The notes under the pieces were generated by a model. It was not told the origin of the DNA. It ran no database searches and saw only the letters and a list, made by a program, of their open reading frames with translations. 64,000 bases of DNA from Methanothrix harundinacea (GTDB taxonomy: Archaea > Halobacteriota > Methanosarcinia > Methanotrichales > Methanotrichaceae): the NCBI GenBank assembly GCA_002506535.1, contig DAXT01000013.1, positions 1 through 64,000 of the forward strand. The letters are read 5' to 3'. Position numbers and translations under genes: made by a program. Shown here in pieces: positions 50,177-58,797 of the stretch; position 1 is the first letter of the stretch, and each line of letters opens with the position of its first letter.

Positions 50177-50713
50177 ATGAAGGCCCCCATCACTATAGCC
50201 CTCCAGCCGATGGGCGTCGTCGAGGACAGCCTCATCTCGTTTCTTCAGTATGAGCTGGCCTTCCTCTTCGGCGCCGTCGAGGTGAGGCCCCGGGTATTGA
50301 TACCCGAGACCGTCCGCGTCCCCGAAAGGGGGCAGCTGGTGGGGGGGCTCGTCCTATCGGCCCTTGCGGGTCCGGAGGGGGCGGACGCCGTCCTGGGGGT
50401 CGTCGATGAAGACCTATTCGCTGCGAATTTGAACTTCGTCTTCGGCCTCGCCCATGGGCAGAAGGCGATAATATCCCTCGCGAGGCTGCGGCAGGAGTTC
50501 TACGGCCTCCCTCCCGACCACGACCTATTTCGGGATAGGGCAAAAAAGGAGGCGGTCCACGAGCTCGGCCACGTCTTCGGCCTGCCCCACTGCGACGACG
50601 GTGAGTGCGTTATGCATTTTTCAAACTCCATCGTCGATACCGACTTCAAAGGGTCGAGGTACTGCAGGCGGTGTCAAAAGATGCTGGAGGGCTTCGGGGT
50701 GGAGGTCTCCTGA
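50177..50713 (+). CDS. amzA: Archaemetzincin (zinc metalloprotease)
   Basis: 178 residues, the archaeal length. The metzincin site is complete: HELGHVFGLPH gives zinc ligands His128, His132 and His138 and catalytic Glu129; the Met-turn is at Met146 (CVMHF). The four cysteines that hold a second structural zinc in archaemetzincins are present (Cys139, Cys144, Cys163, Cys166). The natural substrate of archaeal AmzA is not known; cytoplasmic location is expected since there is no signal peptide. Downstream of the 55-residue gene by six bases. Confidence 0.95.
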   Translation: MKAPITIALQPMGVVEDSLISFLQYELAFLFGAVEVRPRVLIPETVRVPERGQLVGGLVLSALAGPEGADAVLGVVDEDLFAANLNFVFGLAHGQKAIISLARLRQEFYGLPPDHDLFRDRAKKEAVHELGHVFGLPHCDDGECVMHFSNSIVDTDFKGSRYCRRCQKMLEGFGVEVS

Positions 50714-50824
50714 TTCGGCTCATCGCCCCCCTCGCCCTGAAGCTCCCGTCCTCTTCGTCGAACCAGGCTTTATTTTAACGAATACCCCGCAGCTCTGCTG
50801 TGGGGTGCGCTGCCGCAACTTGAC

Positions 50825-51235
50825 TCAGATCTCTCTGAGCTTCGCCAATAGCCTTTTGAGCCGCTCGACGTAAGCTTTGTCGATGGCGTACCTCTCCCCC
50901 TCCTCGATATTCTCAGCCTCCGATAGAGCCCTCTGCGCCACCGCCGCCAACTCCCGCAGGAGGTGATGCTCTGCGACGTCCTTGGTCACGACGTCGATGT
51001 ACTCCCACCAGGCCTCCTCCAGCCCCTTCAGGGGGGCGCCCCTGACCCCGCTCTTTCTCATGTCGTCGAGGCGGTCCTGGAGAGTCCCGGCTCCGGGCCA
51101 CCGCCCCGTCTGGTATCGCTGGTAGGCCTCGGATCCCGCCCCCCCCACTGCGTCGTCCCTCTTACGCTGCTCGAAGAGCCACATCGAAAAGTCTACCCTT
51201 CTTCTTCCCGTCGCCTTCAAACCCTTCGCCTCCAT
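50825..51235 (-). CDS. Hypothetical protein, 136 aa
   Basis: A soluble, largely helical protein with no recognised domain. The first third is basic (GLKATGRRRVDFSMWLFEQRKRDD) with an aromatic patch YQRYQTGRWPG; the rest is charged helix with leucine spacing (ELAAVAQRALSEAENIEEGE, YVERLKRLLAKLREI) that may form a coiled coil. It could bind nucleic acid through the basic start, but there is no direct sign. It converges with amzA. Coding is supported by length and composition only. Confidence 0.5.
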   Translation of the reverse strand: MEAKGLKATGRRRVDFSMWLFEQRKRDDAVGGAGSEAYQRYQTGRWPGAGTLQDRLDDMRKSGVRGAPLKGLEEAWWEYIDVVTKDVAEHHLLRELAAVAQRALSEAENIEEGERYAIDKAYVERLKRLLAKLREI

Positions 51236-51397
51236 CGACTATAGATCTCTCCTACGATAACTATCTCTCCCTCATCCCCCGAAAGCCGCCTTCCCCAAAA
51301 GCCCGCCGTCGAGCCCTTATCTCGGATCCGGTCAGGTCGAACCATGTAGCAATTGAAGCGAAAAGCTTATTACTAAATAAGATGTAGTCAGGTTGGC

Positions 51398-51625
51398 GTG
51401 CGTGAAAACCCGTTTCGTGACCTTGAAGAGAACCGCGCCCGCCGCCAAAGGGTGGCAATAGACGACAACAGCCTTCCTGACCCAAGGGTGCCGGAGCTGG
51501 TGGAGGAGATCTGCGTAGCTCGGGCATCCCTTTTCTTCTGCCGGTACTATGCTAGCAATATCAGCGCCCTTGATTGGGAGATCCGCAGACTCTTACCCCT
51601 GCGGATGAAGGTCCCGGGCGAATGA
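51398..51625 (+). CDS. Possible small protein, 75 aa
   Basis: From GTG 51398 the frame reads MRENPFRDLEENRARRQRVA and continues with LPDPRVPELVEEICVARASLFFCRYYASNISALDWEIRRLLP. A TACTAAATAAG element lies about 25 bases upstream, compatible with a leaderless start. No family recognised; the composition is plausible for a small soluble helical protein. Alternative: a spurious frame in the spacer between convergent genes. Confidence 0.4.
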   Translation: MRENPFRDLEENRARRQRVAIDDNSLPDPRVPELVEEICVARASLFFCRYYASNISALDWEIRRLLPLRMKVPGE

Positions 51626-51697
51626 GGGCTATCTTTGAGCCCTCTTGCCGCCTTGAAGGGACCTGTTATTCCTTGACGCGACCTGTTCTCCCGAACT

Positions 51698-52789
51698 TCA
51701 CCAGTAGTCCTTCTTCTTTCTCAGGAACAGATAGATGAAGAACGGAACTCCAAGGAAGGCGGTCATGATCCCCACCGGTAGTATTACCGGAGCGAATATC
51801 GTCCTCGCGATGGTATCGGCCCCCAGGAGCAATAGGGCTCCGACGAGCCCCGAAGCAGGTATGAGGAACCGGTGGTCGCCTCCCACCATCATCCTGGTGA
51901 TGTGGGGGGCGACGAGGCCTATGAACCCGATCGTCCCGGTGAAGCATATGACGCTGGCGGTGATGAGGGCCGCCAGCATCATACAGAAGACCCTCACGAA
52001 CTCGACGTTGACGCCGAGGCTCTTCGCCGTCTCGTCTCCGGCCCCCAGGGCGTTGATGTCCCAGGAGAAGTACATCAGGATGAGGGTGCAGACGACGGTC
52101 ACGAGCGCTATGATCCCCACCTTATCCCAGGAGGATCTGCCGAGGCTTCCCATCATCCAGAATACCACCTCATGGACCTGCTCGGATTTGCCGATGTACT
52201 GCAGGAAGGAGGTCATGGCACTGAAGAGGTACATGATGGCTATCCCAGCGAGGATCATCGTCTCCGGGGTGATCCCCTTGTACCTGGCGAGGCCGTAGAC
52301 GGTCATCGATGCCAGCATCGTGAAGACGAAGGCGTTTCCGACGATCAGCCACTGGCCGCCGACGAACCCCGCCCCCATGATGATGGCGAGGGACGCCCCG
52401 AAGCTGGCGGCGGAGGCGATCCCCAGAGTGAAGGGGCTCGCGAGGGGGTTCTTCAATATCCCCTGCATCGCGGCCCCGGCGACGGCGAGCCCCATCCCGG
52501 CGAAGATCGCCATCAACACCCGGTGGAGGCGGAGCTGCCAGACGATCGTCTCGATGAAGTTCGTCGTCTCGAAGGTCCCGGGAAAAAAACGGGCCAGGAT
52601 CGCCGTATAAACCTCCGCCGGGGTGATGTTGGCCGATCCCAGGGTGGCCGCCACCCCCGCCAGGGTCAAGATCCCGGCCAGGGATGCGAAGATCAGGAGG
52701 ATCTTCCTGCCGACGAACTGGCTGTACTCTTCCTTCAGCTCGGAATTTTCGACGGGGGCTTCTCTTGACATCGTCTCAGCCTTGCTCAT
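51698..52789 (-). CDS. FecCD-type ABC transporter permease
   Basis: 363 residues with about ten membrane helices. The pattern (LHRVLMAIFAGMGLAVAGAAMQGILKNPLASPFTLGI, GLARYKGITPETMILAGIA, LGVNVEFVRVFCMMLAALITASVICFTGTIGFIGLVAPHI, HRFLIPASGLVGALLLLGADTIAR) is that of BtuC/FecCD/FhuB permeases for iron chelates, heme or cobalamin. It is the last of three same-strand genes after two binding proteins. No ATPase gene of the FecE/BtuD type lies downstream; the next gene is on the other strand. Confidence 0.95.
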   Translation of the reverse strand: MSKAETMSREAPVENSELKEEYSQFVGRKILLIFASLAGILTLAGVAATLGSANITPAEVYTAILARFFPGTFETTNFIETIVWQLRLHRVLMAIFAGMGLAVAGAAMQGILKNPLASPFTLGIASAASFGASLAIIMGAGFVGGQWLIVGNAFVFTMLASMTVYGLARYKGITPETMILAGIAIMYLFSAMTSFLQYIGKSEQVHEVVFWMMGSLGRSSWDKVGIIALVTVVCTLILMYFSWDINALGAGDETAKSLGVNVEFVRVFCMMLAALITASVICFTGTIGFIGLVAPHITRMMVGGDHRFLIPASGLVGALLLLGADTIARTIFAPVILPVGIMTAFLGVPFFIYLFLRKKKDYW

Positions 52790-52817
52790 AAACCATATTC
52801 AACTTAAGCCTAATCGG

Positions 52818-54011
52818 TCATACGGACAGCTCGGGATATATGTATACGCCCTGAAGGTCCAGACCCTGGAACCTCTCGAGATACTCTTGATGGAGGGCGG
52901 TGGGGTCCAGGTCGTCGAAGAGCTCTGGGCAGAAGAGCTTCGCCAGGTACGCCACCCCTATGAAGTGCTGGGCTCCGCCGAGGATGTCGTTGGAGAGGAC
53001 GTAGACATGATCTTTCTTCACAGCATCGATGGAGTCCCATCCGGGGCGGCCGGCCACCTCTTTCTTCAGGGCAGCCATCTCGGAGTCGTCGTCCTCATCG
53101 AAGCCACCGAAGTTCTTGCTCCCTGCACCGCATAGCTTGACCACGATCTCGGGATTTCTCTCAATGATGCTCTCGGGGTCGACGTCGGTGTAGGAGAGGG
53201 CGAGATCGCCGAAGATGTTATTGCCGCCGGCCATCGTCAGCTTTTCGTGCCAGGCCGCTCCCTGGGTCGCGGTCCTGAAATCGACCCAACTCTCGAAGTA
53301 GACGGTGGGTTTATCAGAATCGTCGAGGCCTGATACAGCGGCCGTTATGGGATAAAGGGCTCTTCTGTAGAATTCGAGGAACTCGGCGGCCTCTTCTTCC
53401 CGCTCAAGGATCAAACCCAGCATCTCCACCTCACCCTCGTGGCTCTCGGGGACGAAGCAGTCTACCCTCAACACCACCAGGTTCGGATCGGCGGCCTCGA
53501 GGGTCTCCTGGATCTCGTCGACGCTCGATTTCATGAAGGTCCCGTAGATGAAGACTGCCTCGGGGTGGAGCTCGAGGACCGCCTCGATATCCGGGGTCCA
53601 TACAGAGCCGATGCCGGGAAGCTTCGATAGCTCCGGGAAGTAGGCCGGATCTTCCTGGGTATACTTGCCGACGCCGATGATCTTATCCTGGGCCTTAAGG
53701 GATCTGACCACCTCGACGGTTTCGCTGTTTAAGATGACTATCCGTTCGAGGGGTTTGTAGATCGCCACCTCCCGCCCGGAGGAGTCGACGACCCTCTGGG
53801 GGTAGTTCTCGCTTATATGCCTGATCACCTCGAGATCCTCGGCGGAGATCTTCCCCTCCTTCTCTTGCTCCTCTGCCGCCTCCAGCTCCTGGGGAGAGAC
53901 GACGAGGTCTCCGTCTAGATCCCCCGGCACCGTGAAATCTGCAGCGGCGCCACCCCCGATCCCCAAAGATAAGAGGGAGACCGCCAAGATCCAATACCAT
54001 TTCTCTTCCAT
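52818..54011 (-). CDS. Iron-complex/cobalamin-type ABC binding protein with EF-hand-like insert
   Basis: 397 residues from ATG 54011, five bases after GAGGTGA. Signal peptide, then DLDGDLVVSPQELEAAEE, an EF-hand/dockerin-like calcium loop, before the periplasmic-binding domain that begins RVVDSSGREVAIYKPLERIVILNS. The binding domain keeps the usual two-lobe order (VGVGKYTQ, DIEAVLELHPEAVFIYG, ILEREEEAAEFLEFY, DAVKKDHVYVLSNDILGG). Lies 28 bases upstream of the permease gene and 200 bases downstream of a second binding protein. Ligand: iron chelate, heme or corrinoid; not decidable. Confidence 0.9.
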   Translation of the reverse strand: MEEKWYWILAVSLLSLGIGGGAAADFTVPGDLDGDLVVSPQELEAAEEQEKEGKISAEDLEVIRHISENYPQRVVDSSGREVAIYKPLERIVILNSETVEVVRSLKAQDKIIGVGKYTQEDPAYFPELSKLPGIGSVWTPDIEAVLELHPEAVFIYGTFMKSSVDEIQETLEAADPNLVVLRVDCFVPESHEGEVEMLGLILEREEEAAEFLEFYRRALYPITAAVSGLDDSDKPTVYFESWVDFRTATQGAAWHEKLTMAGGNNIFGDLALSYTDVDPESIIERNPEIVVKLCGAGSKNFGGFDEDDDSEMAALKKEVAGRPGWDSIDAVKKDHVYVLSNDILGGAQHFIGVAYLAKLFCPELFDDLDPTALHQEYLERFQGLDLQGVYIYPELSV

Positions 54012-54217
54012 AAGCGTCACCTCTTCTGTAAGACATCCAATTTAGAATTTATTAATTTACACATCAAGATTATTGCAAATTACAATTTATTCATATTATT
54101 TACAGATTAATGCGCAGATGAATCGAGTGATTAATAAGGATTTTGGTCAAAATAAGAAGAAGCCGCCCTGGAGGAGAGGGCGGGCCTTTCATGATTAGAT
54201 ACAAGTCCGTTGAGCTA
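54012..54217 (-). promoter_or_regulatory. AT-rich promoter region of the uptake genes
   Basis: From 54036 to 54150 the sequence is very AT-rich, with elements such as TTTATTAATTTACACAT that also occur, in related form, before the upstream binding-protein gene (55300-55335). This suggests a second promoter under the same regulator, for example a metal-responsive repressor. Confidence 0.4.
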
Positions 54218-55273
54218 TCAGATCCCGGGAAGGACGAAGAAGCTCTCCTCCGGATAGGATAGCCCCCTCACCGCCAGGTACTCCCGGTAGACCCCCACCG
54301 GGTCGAGCTCTGCCTCCGGGTGGAAGATCTTGGCCCAGTAGGTGAGGCCGACGACGGCGCCGGTCCCGAGGGTGATGTCCCTGAAGATGACGTAAACCCT
54401 TTCATCCTCAACGGCGGGGATGGAAGATGCCCCGGGACGGCCCAGGATGTCCGCAAGGAGCGCCTCCATATCTGCGGTGTCGGACCAGCCGAGCTGGTTT
54501 ATTGCCGGCGGCACCTTGATGATGACATCAGGGTTGCCGGTGAGGACCGCCTCCCACTCCACTTTCGGGTATTGCTGATCGACATCGATGATGTTATCTC
54601 CCCCGGCTAGGTCGATCAGCTCGTCCAAGGCAGCCCCCCTGCTGACGGTGGCCAGGGACCCGATGTCACCGACGGAGCCGGTCTCGACGTAGACCTGGGG
54701 CCTTCCAAGTCCGGATACCGCGGCTGATACAGCGGCCTTCTTCTCCCGGACCCAGGCGTTATACCCTTCCGCCTCGGCCTTTCGGTCCAGGATCGTTCCC
54801 AGGAGGGCCATCTCCTCCTCCAGGGTCTCGGCGTTGTAGAGGTCGAGGCCCAGGATGTCGATCTTCTCGAAGGCTGCGAGGCTCTCCTCCATCTCGACGG
54901 CCTTGTTCGCGTAGCAGATCACCAGCATGCCGGGGGCTATCTCGCCGCCGTCATCCCTGGCGAGCTCCGCTATCTTCTCGTAGTTGAACTCCTTCCAGGT
55001 CCCCACATTCTCCCAGCCGCCTGAGAAAGCAACGAAGTAGTGAGCTTTGTAAGAGAGATCCACCGAGCCTGCGATCTTTTCGGCATCCCCCAGGATGCTG
55101 ACGGCATCAGCTGCATCTGAGTTCATTACGATGATCTTCTCGACCGGCACCTCGATCGTCACAGACCTTCCTGCTGAGTCGGTGACGGCAAGGGGATAAT
55201 CGACGGCCGTTGTCACTCCCAGGCCCACGCTCGCCCAGAGGGCCAAAATCAGGACAAAAGGCATCTTATTCAA
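54218..55273 (-). CDS. Second ABC binding protein of the uptake locus
   Basis: 351 residues. The TTG start at 55273 is supported by GGAGG eight bases upstream. Signal peptide (about 4-22), then the binding domain: YPLAVTDSAGRSVTIEVPVEKIIVMNSDAADAVSILGDAEKIAG, a variable middle, and GAVVGLTYWAKIFHPEAELDPVGVYREYL at the end. It lacks the EF-hand insert of the neighbouring protein and has diverged widely from it, so the two probably bind different ligands for the same permease. The ligand class is as above. Confidence 0.88.
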   Translation of the reverse strand: MNKMPFVLILALWASVGLGVTTAVDYPLAVTDSAGRSVTIEVPVEKIIVMNSDAADAVSILGDAEKIAGSVDLSYKAHYFVAFSGGWENVGTWKEFNYEKIAELARDDGGEIAPGMLVICYANKAVEMEESLAAFEKIDILGLDLYNAETLEEEMALLGTILDRKAEAEGYNAWVREKKAAVSAAVSGLGRPQVYVETGSVGDIGSLATVSRGAALDELIDLAGGDNIIDVDQQYPKVEWEAVLTGNPDVIIKVPPAINQLGWSDTADMEALLADILGRPGASSIPAVEDERVYVIFRDITLGTGAVVGLTYWAKIFHPEAELDPVGVYREYLAVRGLSYPEESFFVLPGI

Positions 55274-55318
55274 ATTCCTAGCCTCCTTATGGATTTTAGA
55301 TGTAAATGTGCGATATCT

Positions 55319-55332
55319 TTATTAATTAATAA
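55319..55332. promoter_or_regulatory. Palindrome at the uptake-locus promoter
   Basis: TTATTAATTAATAA is a perfect 14-bp palindrome ~50 bases before the binding-protein start, in the position of TATA box and operator. Related AT-rich sequence precedes the second binding-protein gene. Confidence 0.4.
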
Positions 55333-55461
55333 GAGTTTCGGTCTTAAATTTGTAATCGGAAGGCGATCGTTACCGAAACCTGGATTAAAGGCCCGGGTGA
55401 TAAGGCGTATTTAAGAGATGCAGACCTTCTGCGGGTTCAGCTTAAAGAGAGATGGATATTG

Positions 55462-55731
55462 ATGGACTGGGAATTGGTGGGTTACGCCGCTGCAGCTCTG
55501 ACGATGTTCGGATTTCTCCCGCAGCTCGTCAAGATGGTGAGGACCAGGTCTGTGGACGACGTCAGCCTCTTCATGATGGTCCAGATGGGGATCGGCGTAT
55601 CTCTCTGGCTCGCCTACGGGCTTCATCTGAAGAACTCGCCTCTGATAATCGCAAACTTGGTCTCTCTCTTGATCCTGGCTTTGGGGATCATCGTCTACTT
55701 CAGATATACCACCAGAAGGTACTTCAGATGA
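55462..55731 (+). CDS. SemiSWEET/PQ-loop membrane protein
   Basis: 89 residues from ATG 55462 with three membrane helices (about 6-25, 36-56, 62-82). The PQ motif is present in FGFLPQLVKMVRTRSVDDVS, followed by WLAYG and SPLIIANLVSLLILALGIIVYF, matching prokaryotic SemiSWEETs, which dimerise to move small sugars down gradients. An overlapping frame starting at 55452 is not used because it breaks these helices. Divergent from the uptake locus and upstream of the PsiE gene on the same strand. Confidence 0.9.
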   Translation: MDWELVGYAAAALTMFGFLPQLVKMVRTRSVDDVSLFMMVQMGIGVSLWLAYGLHLKNSPLIIANLVSLLILALGIIVYFRYTTRRYFR

Positions 55732-55808
55732 GAAGAGGAGATAAGATCAAACGAAATAATTAGACCTGGATCTCGGGGAAGGTCGAGATGGAGGGAGGAG
55801 GATCTTCG

Positions 55809-56231
55809 ATGATGGAGAGGCTCGCCAAATTTCAAAACGCAGTTCTGCTGGTTCTGACCTGGTTGATGGCCCTCGTCGTCCTTCTGGCGACGGTGGAGCT
55901 ACTTTACATCATCGCCAGAGAGATCGCTACACCGCCTCTGGTCTTTCTGGAGATCGACCAGCTCCTGAATATCTTCGGCCACTTTCTGCTGGTATTGATA
56001 GGCATCGAGCTATTGGAGACCTTCAAGATATACATCGAGGAGAACGTCATCAACGTCCAGGTGGTCCTCTTAGTGGCGATCATTGCCATAGCGAGGAAGG
56101 TGATCATCCTGGACGTCAAGATCCTCCCCAGCATGACCCTCATCGGGATCGGGGTGATCGTCATATCCCTCTCGATAGGATATTACCTGGTAAAGAAGAG
56201 CCAGCTGGACGAGAAGGCGTGCAAGCTTTAG
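55809..56231 (+). CDS. PsiE family membrane protein
   Basis: 140 residues from ATG 55809, eight bases after GGAGGA. Four membrane helices; the signature ELLYIIAREI, LEIDQLLNIFGHFLLVLIGIELLETFKIYIEENVINVQVVLLVAIIAIARKVIILD matches the phosphate-starvation-inducible E family. The role is unknown even in Escherichia coli, where psiE is induced by phosphate limitation. It lies 77 bases after the SemiSWEET gene, so co-transcription is possible. Confidence 0.88.
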   Translation: MMERLAKFQNAVLLVLTWLMALVVLLATVELLYIIAREIATPPLVFLEIDQLLNIFGHFLLVLIGIELLETFKIYIEENVINVQVVLLVAIIAIARKVIILDVKILPSMTLIGIGVIVISLSIGYYLVKKSQLDEKACKL

Positions 56232-56372
56232 GAGCCGGATCCGATCTACTCGGATCCTGGGGCCCAAAAGCATCCGCAGATGGTCCCCTTCTCTAGCCAC
56301 CTTTCTCTAGCCACCTATAAGCTTATCTACCCGGAAGGGGGGGTAACGTCCTGGCCGCAAAACCGTCTGGCG

Positions 56373-57047
56373 ATGCGGCCGATAAAGGTTGGAAGGGTCA
56401 GTTTGAAGATATCTCATATATGCCTATGGTTATTCATCATCTTGACGTCGGCTTCGGGATCTGCCGTCTCAGAGGAAGGGATGAAAGGCGTGGAGGAAGT
56501 TGAAGCAGCCGATATCGCTCCAGCCCCCGAGGACCTGAACCTGGAGGGGATCTGGACCTTCAGCCTCGGAGGGGCGGGGGAGATGACAGCCGCATTGCAC
56601 CAGTCGGGAGATTCCATCTGGGGCGGTGCAAGATCCGGAGGGGCTGGTGCGCAGAAAGGGGTCCTCACGGGAAGCATCTATGGGGATCAGATCGAGATCA
56701 TCACCCTATCGGCGGCCGGTGACGTTCTCGCCGTCACCCGGATGCGGGGGACGGTAGCAGGCGAGACCGCCAGCGGGAGCTATTTCAGGATCGACAGCCT
56801 CGGCGTCGCGACCAGGGGCAGCTTCGCCGGGATGAGGACCGGCACCGACGTTGCGGGATACCCGGCCTTGAGCTCCCAGGCGGATGCTGCGAACGCCCAG
56901 GGTTCAAACATATCAGAGGCGGTGGTTAAGCCCGAGGCGGTCGAGGAGGCCGGCGGTTATACCGACGTCCACCAGCTCTCCGCCGGGATAAACCCCAGGA
57001 TCCTGGGGTACGCGGCTCCAGTTACGGGAAAGAGTCGAATCGTCTGA
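56373..57047 (+). CDS. Secreted protein of a Methanosarcinales-type family, 224 aa
   Basis: From ATG 56373: signal peptide (about 14-28, ICLWLFIILTSASGSAVS), then a small beta-domain EGIWTFSLGGAGEMTAALHQSGDSIWGGARSG...VLTGSIYGDQIEIITLSAAGDVLAVTRMRGTVAGETASGSYFRIDSLG and a low-complexity alanine/glutamate tail. The xxLxQSGDSxxG...GxxxGxxxxGSYxxxDSxG pattern recurs in secreted proteins of Methanosarcinales; no function is established. The start upstream of this would be an artefact since TATAAG at 56318 gives a transcript start near 56345. Confidence 0.65.
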   Translation: MRPIKVGRVSLKISHICLWLFIILTSASGSAVSEEGMKGVEEVEAADIAPAPEDLNLEGIWTFSLGGAGEMTAALHQSGDSIWGGARSGGAGAQKGVLTGSIYGDQIEIITLSAAGDVLAVTRMRGTVAGETASGSYFRIDSLGVATRGSFAGMRTGTDVAGYPALSSQADAANAQGSNISEAVVKPEAVEEAGGYTDVHQLSAGINPRILGYAAPVTGKSRIV

Positions 57048-57100
57048 TGACAGGATTAGTGGGCCATCGCTCCGCGGGGGCTGGCTTCTCTAAACCGGAT

Positions 57101-57115
57101 CCATTTTTTTAGTAA
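57101..57115 (+). terminator. Oligo-T terminator
   Basis: Seven T residues (57104-57110) lie about 55 bases after the stop of the secreted-protein gene on the same strand. Confidence 0.45.
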
Positions 57116-57179
57116 TATCCTCCCTCTGAGGGAACCCTTTAATCCGATATGTGCGTAATTTATCCGGAGGAGAGACGAT

Positions 57180-57818
57180 ATGACCCCCCAACGAAAATCG
57201 GCCGATCCCCCTGAAGGGGTGATCGCCGCCCTGGAGGATGTAGCCGATCGGTACAGCAACCTCGCCGGAGACCTGCGGGCAGATCTGGCTGCCGCCGGGA
57301 GCCCGGATGAGGCGATGGAGCTGGCCGGGAGGTCTACCCTGGAGATGCTGGCGTACCTACCCCTGAGCCCCGTCTATAGCCCCTTCTGCACCTTTCACCA
57401 TCCAGGAGCCGTGGACTGCACGGGGTGCAGATACGCCGCACGATACGGCCGCTGCACCGAGGCGGGATCTCCTTACGATCTGGCCGTAGATGCCCATTAC
57501 CGCCTGGTGAAGGCGGTCCAGGGCCACCGTTGTGGCCGCGTCTCCGGCGCTCATCCGATCCCGGTGGAGATGGTACGAAAGGCCCTGGAGTATCAGGCAG
57601 ACCGGGTGATCGATCTCGCCAGCCGGTTCCGAAAGAGGGTCCGCAGGGCCCGGTCGTCGGAGGAGGTGATGACCGTCAAGACACAGTTCATGATCGATCT
57701 CGTCGGAGGGCTCCCCGTGGAGGAGGTCTGCCGAAGCTATGGCTTTGTGGATCAGAGCCTCTTCGAGGCGAAGGACGAGGCTCTCCTGCGGCTGAGCCGA
57801 CACTGGCCTGCAGGATGA
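57180..57818 (+). CDS. Hypothetical protein with cysteine cluster, 212 aa
   Basis: GGAGGAGAGACGAT precedes the ATG. The centre has a cysteine/histidine cluster FCTFHHPGAVDCTGCRYAARYGRCT (about residues 69-93) that could bind zinc or an iron-sulfur cluster, followed by HRCGRV. The C-terminal third is helical and includes MVRKALEYQADRVIDLASRFRKRVRRA and VEEVCRSYGFVDQSLFEAKDEALLR, like a small DNA- or protein-binding module. No membrane segment. No family recognised; a metal-binding regulator is a guess. It converges with the tyrA gene. Confidence 0.6.
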   Translation: MTPQRKSADPPEGVIAALEDVADRYSNLAGDLRADLAAAGSPDEAMELAGRSTLEMLAYLPLSPVYSPFCTFHHPGAVDCTGCRYAARYGRCTEAGSPYDLAVDAHYRLVKAVQGHRCGRVSGAHPIPVEMVRKALEYQADRVIDLASRFRKRVRRARSSEEVMTVKTQFMIDLVGGLPVEEVCRSYGFVDQSLFEAKDEALLRLSRHWPAG

Positions 57819-57840
57819 CCGGGGCCGTCTTCGAGCAGGA

Positions 57841-58797
57841 TCATCCCCGGCGGTCGCCCTCCCGGTTCTCGATCCAGAGGCTGATGAGCCTGTCGGAGCG
57901 GGCGAGGGCCTCATCCGTCCCCTCAAAATGCTCGGCCGCCGACCTCATCGCCTCCTGAAACCCGGCGAGGTCGCCCTCGTCGGCGAGCTGTGAAAGCCTC
58001 TTGCACTCTCCGATGTACGCCTCCCTCACCCGTCTCGCCTCGGGGTTCTCCTGGATGCTGGCGTATAGCTCGGGGCTCTGGGCGAGGATCCTTCCGACGA
58101 AGTCGATCATGATCTCGTAGACGGGGCTCATGAACCGCCTCGACCTTCCGACGTCGAACTCCAGAGACCGGAGGGTAGAGGCTATGGATATGTAGGCGAA
58201 GTGGGTGAGGGCCTGGACGACGGCCATGATATGGTCGTGCTCCTCGGCGCCCAGGACCTCCACTCTGGCTCCGCCTCTCCGGAAGATCTCCTCCATCGGC
58301 GAAAGCCACGTGCTGCACCTGCCCTCCGCCGGGACGAGGATCACCGTCTGCCCCCGGAGGGTGGGGATGGTGGGGCCGAACATCGGATGGGTCCCCAGGA
58401 CCTCCACCCCTTCGGGAGCCCACTTCACCATCGCCTCCATAGGCCCCGCCTTGAGGCTGGTGAAGTCCATGAGGAGGCTTTCTGGCTTCATCCGGGGGGC
58501 CAGCTCTTCTGCCACCCTCTCCGTCTCCTTTATGGGGACGCTGAGGACGACGACGTCGCTCCTGGCGACCTCCTCCAGAAGGTCTTCGGCGAAGGCGACC
58601 CCGAGCCTCTCGGCGACGTCGACCCGTCTGCTGGGGCCCCAGACGGTGACCGAGAAGCCTTGATCTTTGAAGTAGCGGGCAAACCAGCTCCCTGTCCCGC
58701 CGGTCCCCCCCACGATAAGCATCGTATCTTTTCCTTTCAGGTCGACCGTCTTCATCTCCACCACCGGCTCCATCTCCGCTACCGGCTCCGTCTTCAT
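57841..58797 (-). CDS. tyrA: Prephenate dehydrogenase
   Basis: 318 residues. Oxidatively decarboxylates prephenate to 4-hydroxyphenylpyruvate in tyrosine synthesis. NAD-binding MLIVGGTGGTGSWFARYFKDQGF lies at about residues 26-48, followed by VVVLSVPI, DFTSLK, LGTHPMFGPTIPTLRGQTVILVP with the catalytic histidine, and the helical C-terminal dimer domain. The first 25 residues are an odd repeat (EPVAEMEPVVEM) before the Rossmann fold; the ATG at 58797 overlaps the aroE stop (ATGA), which supports it, but a start nearer residue 26 is possible. Confidence 0.93.
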   Translation of the reverse strand: MKTEPVAEMEPVVEMKTVDLKGKDTMLIVGGTGGTGSWFARYFKDQGFSVTVWGPSRRVDVAERLGVAFAEDLLEEVARSDVVVLSVPIKETERVAEELAPRMKPESLLMDFTSLKAGPMEAMVKWAPEGVEVLGTHPMFGPTIPTLRGQTVILVPAEGRCSTWLSPMEEIFRRGGARVEVLGAEEHDHIMAVVQALTHFAYISIASTLRSLEFDVGRSRRFMSPVYEIMIDFVGRILAQSPELYASIQENPEARRVREAYIGECKRLSQLADEGDLAGFQEAMRSAAEHFEGTDEALARSDRLISLWIENREGDRRG

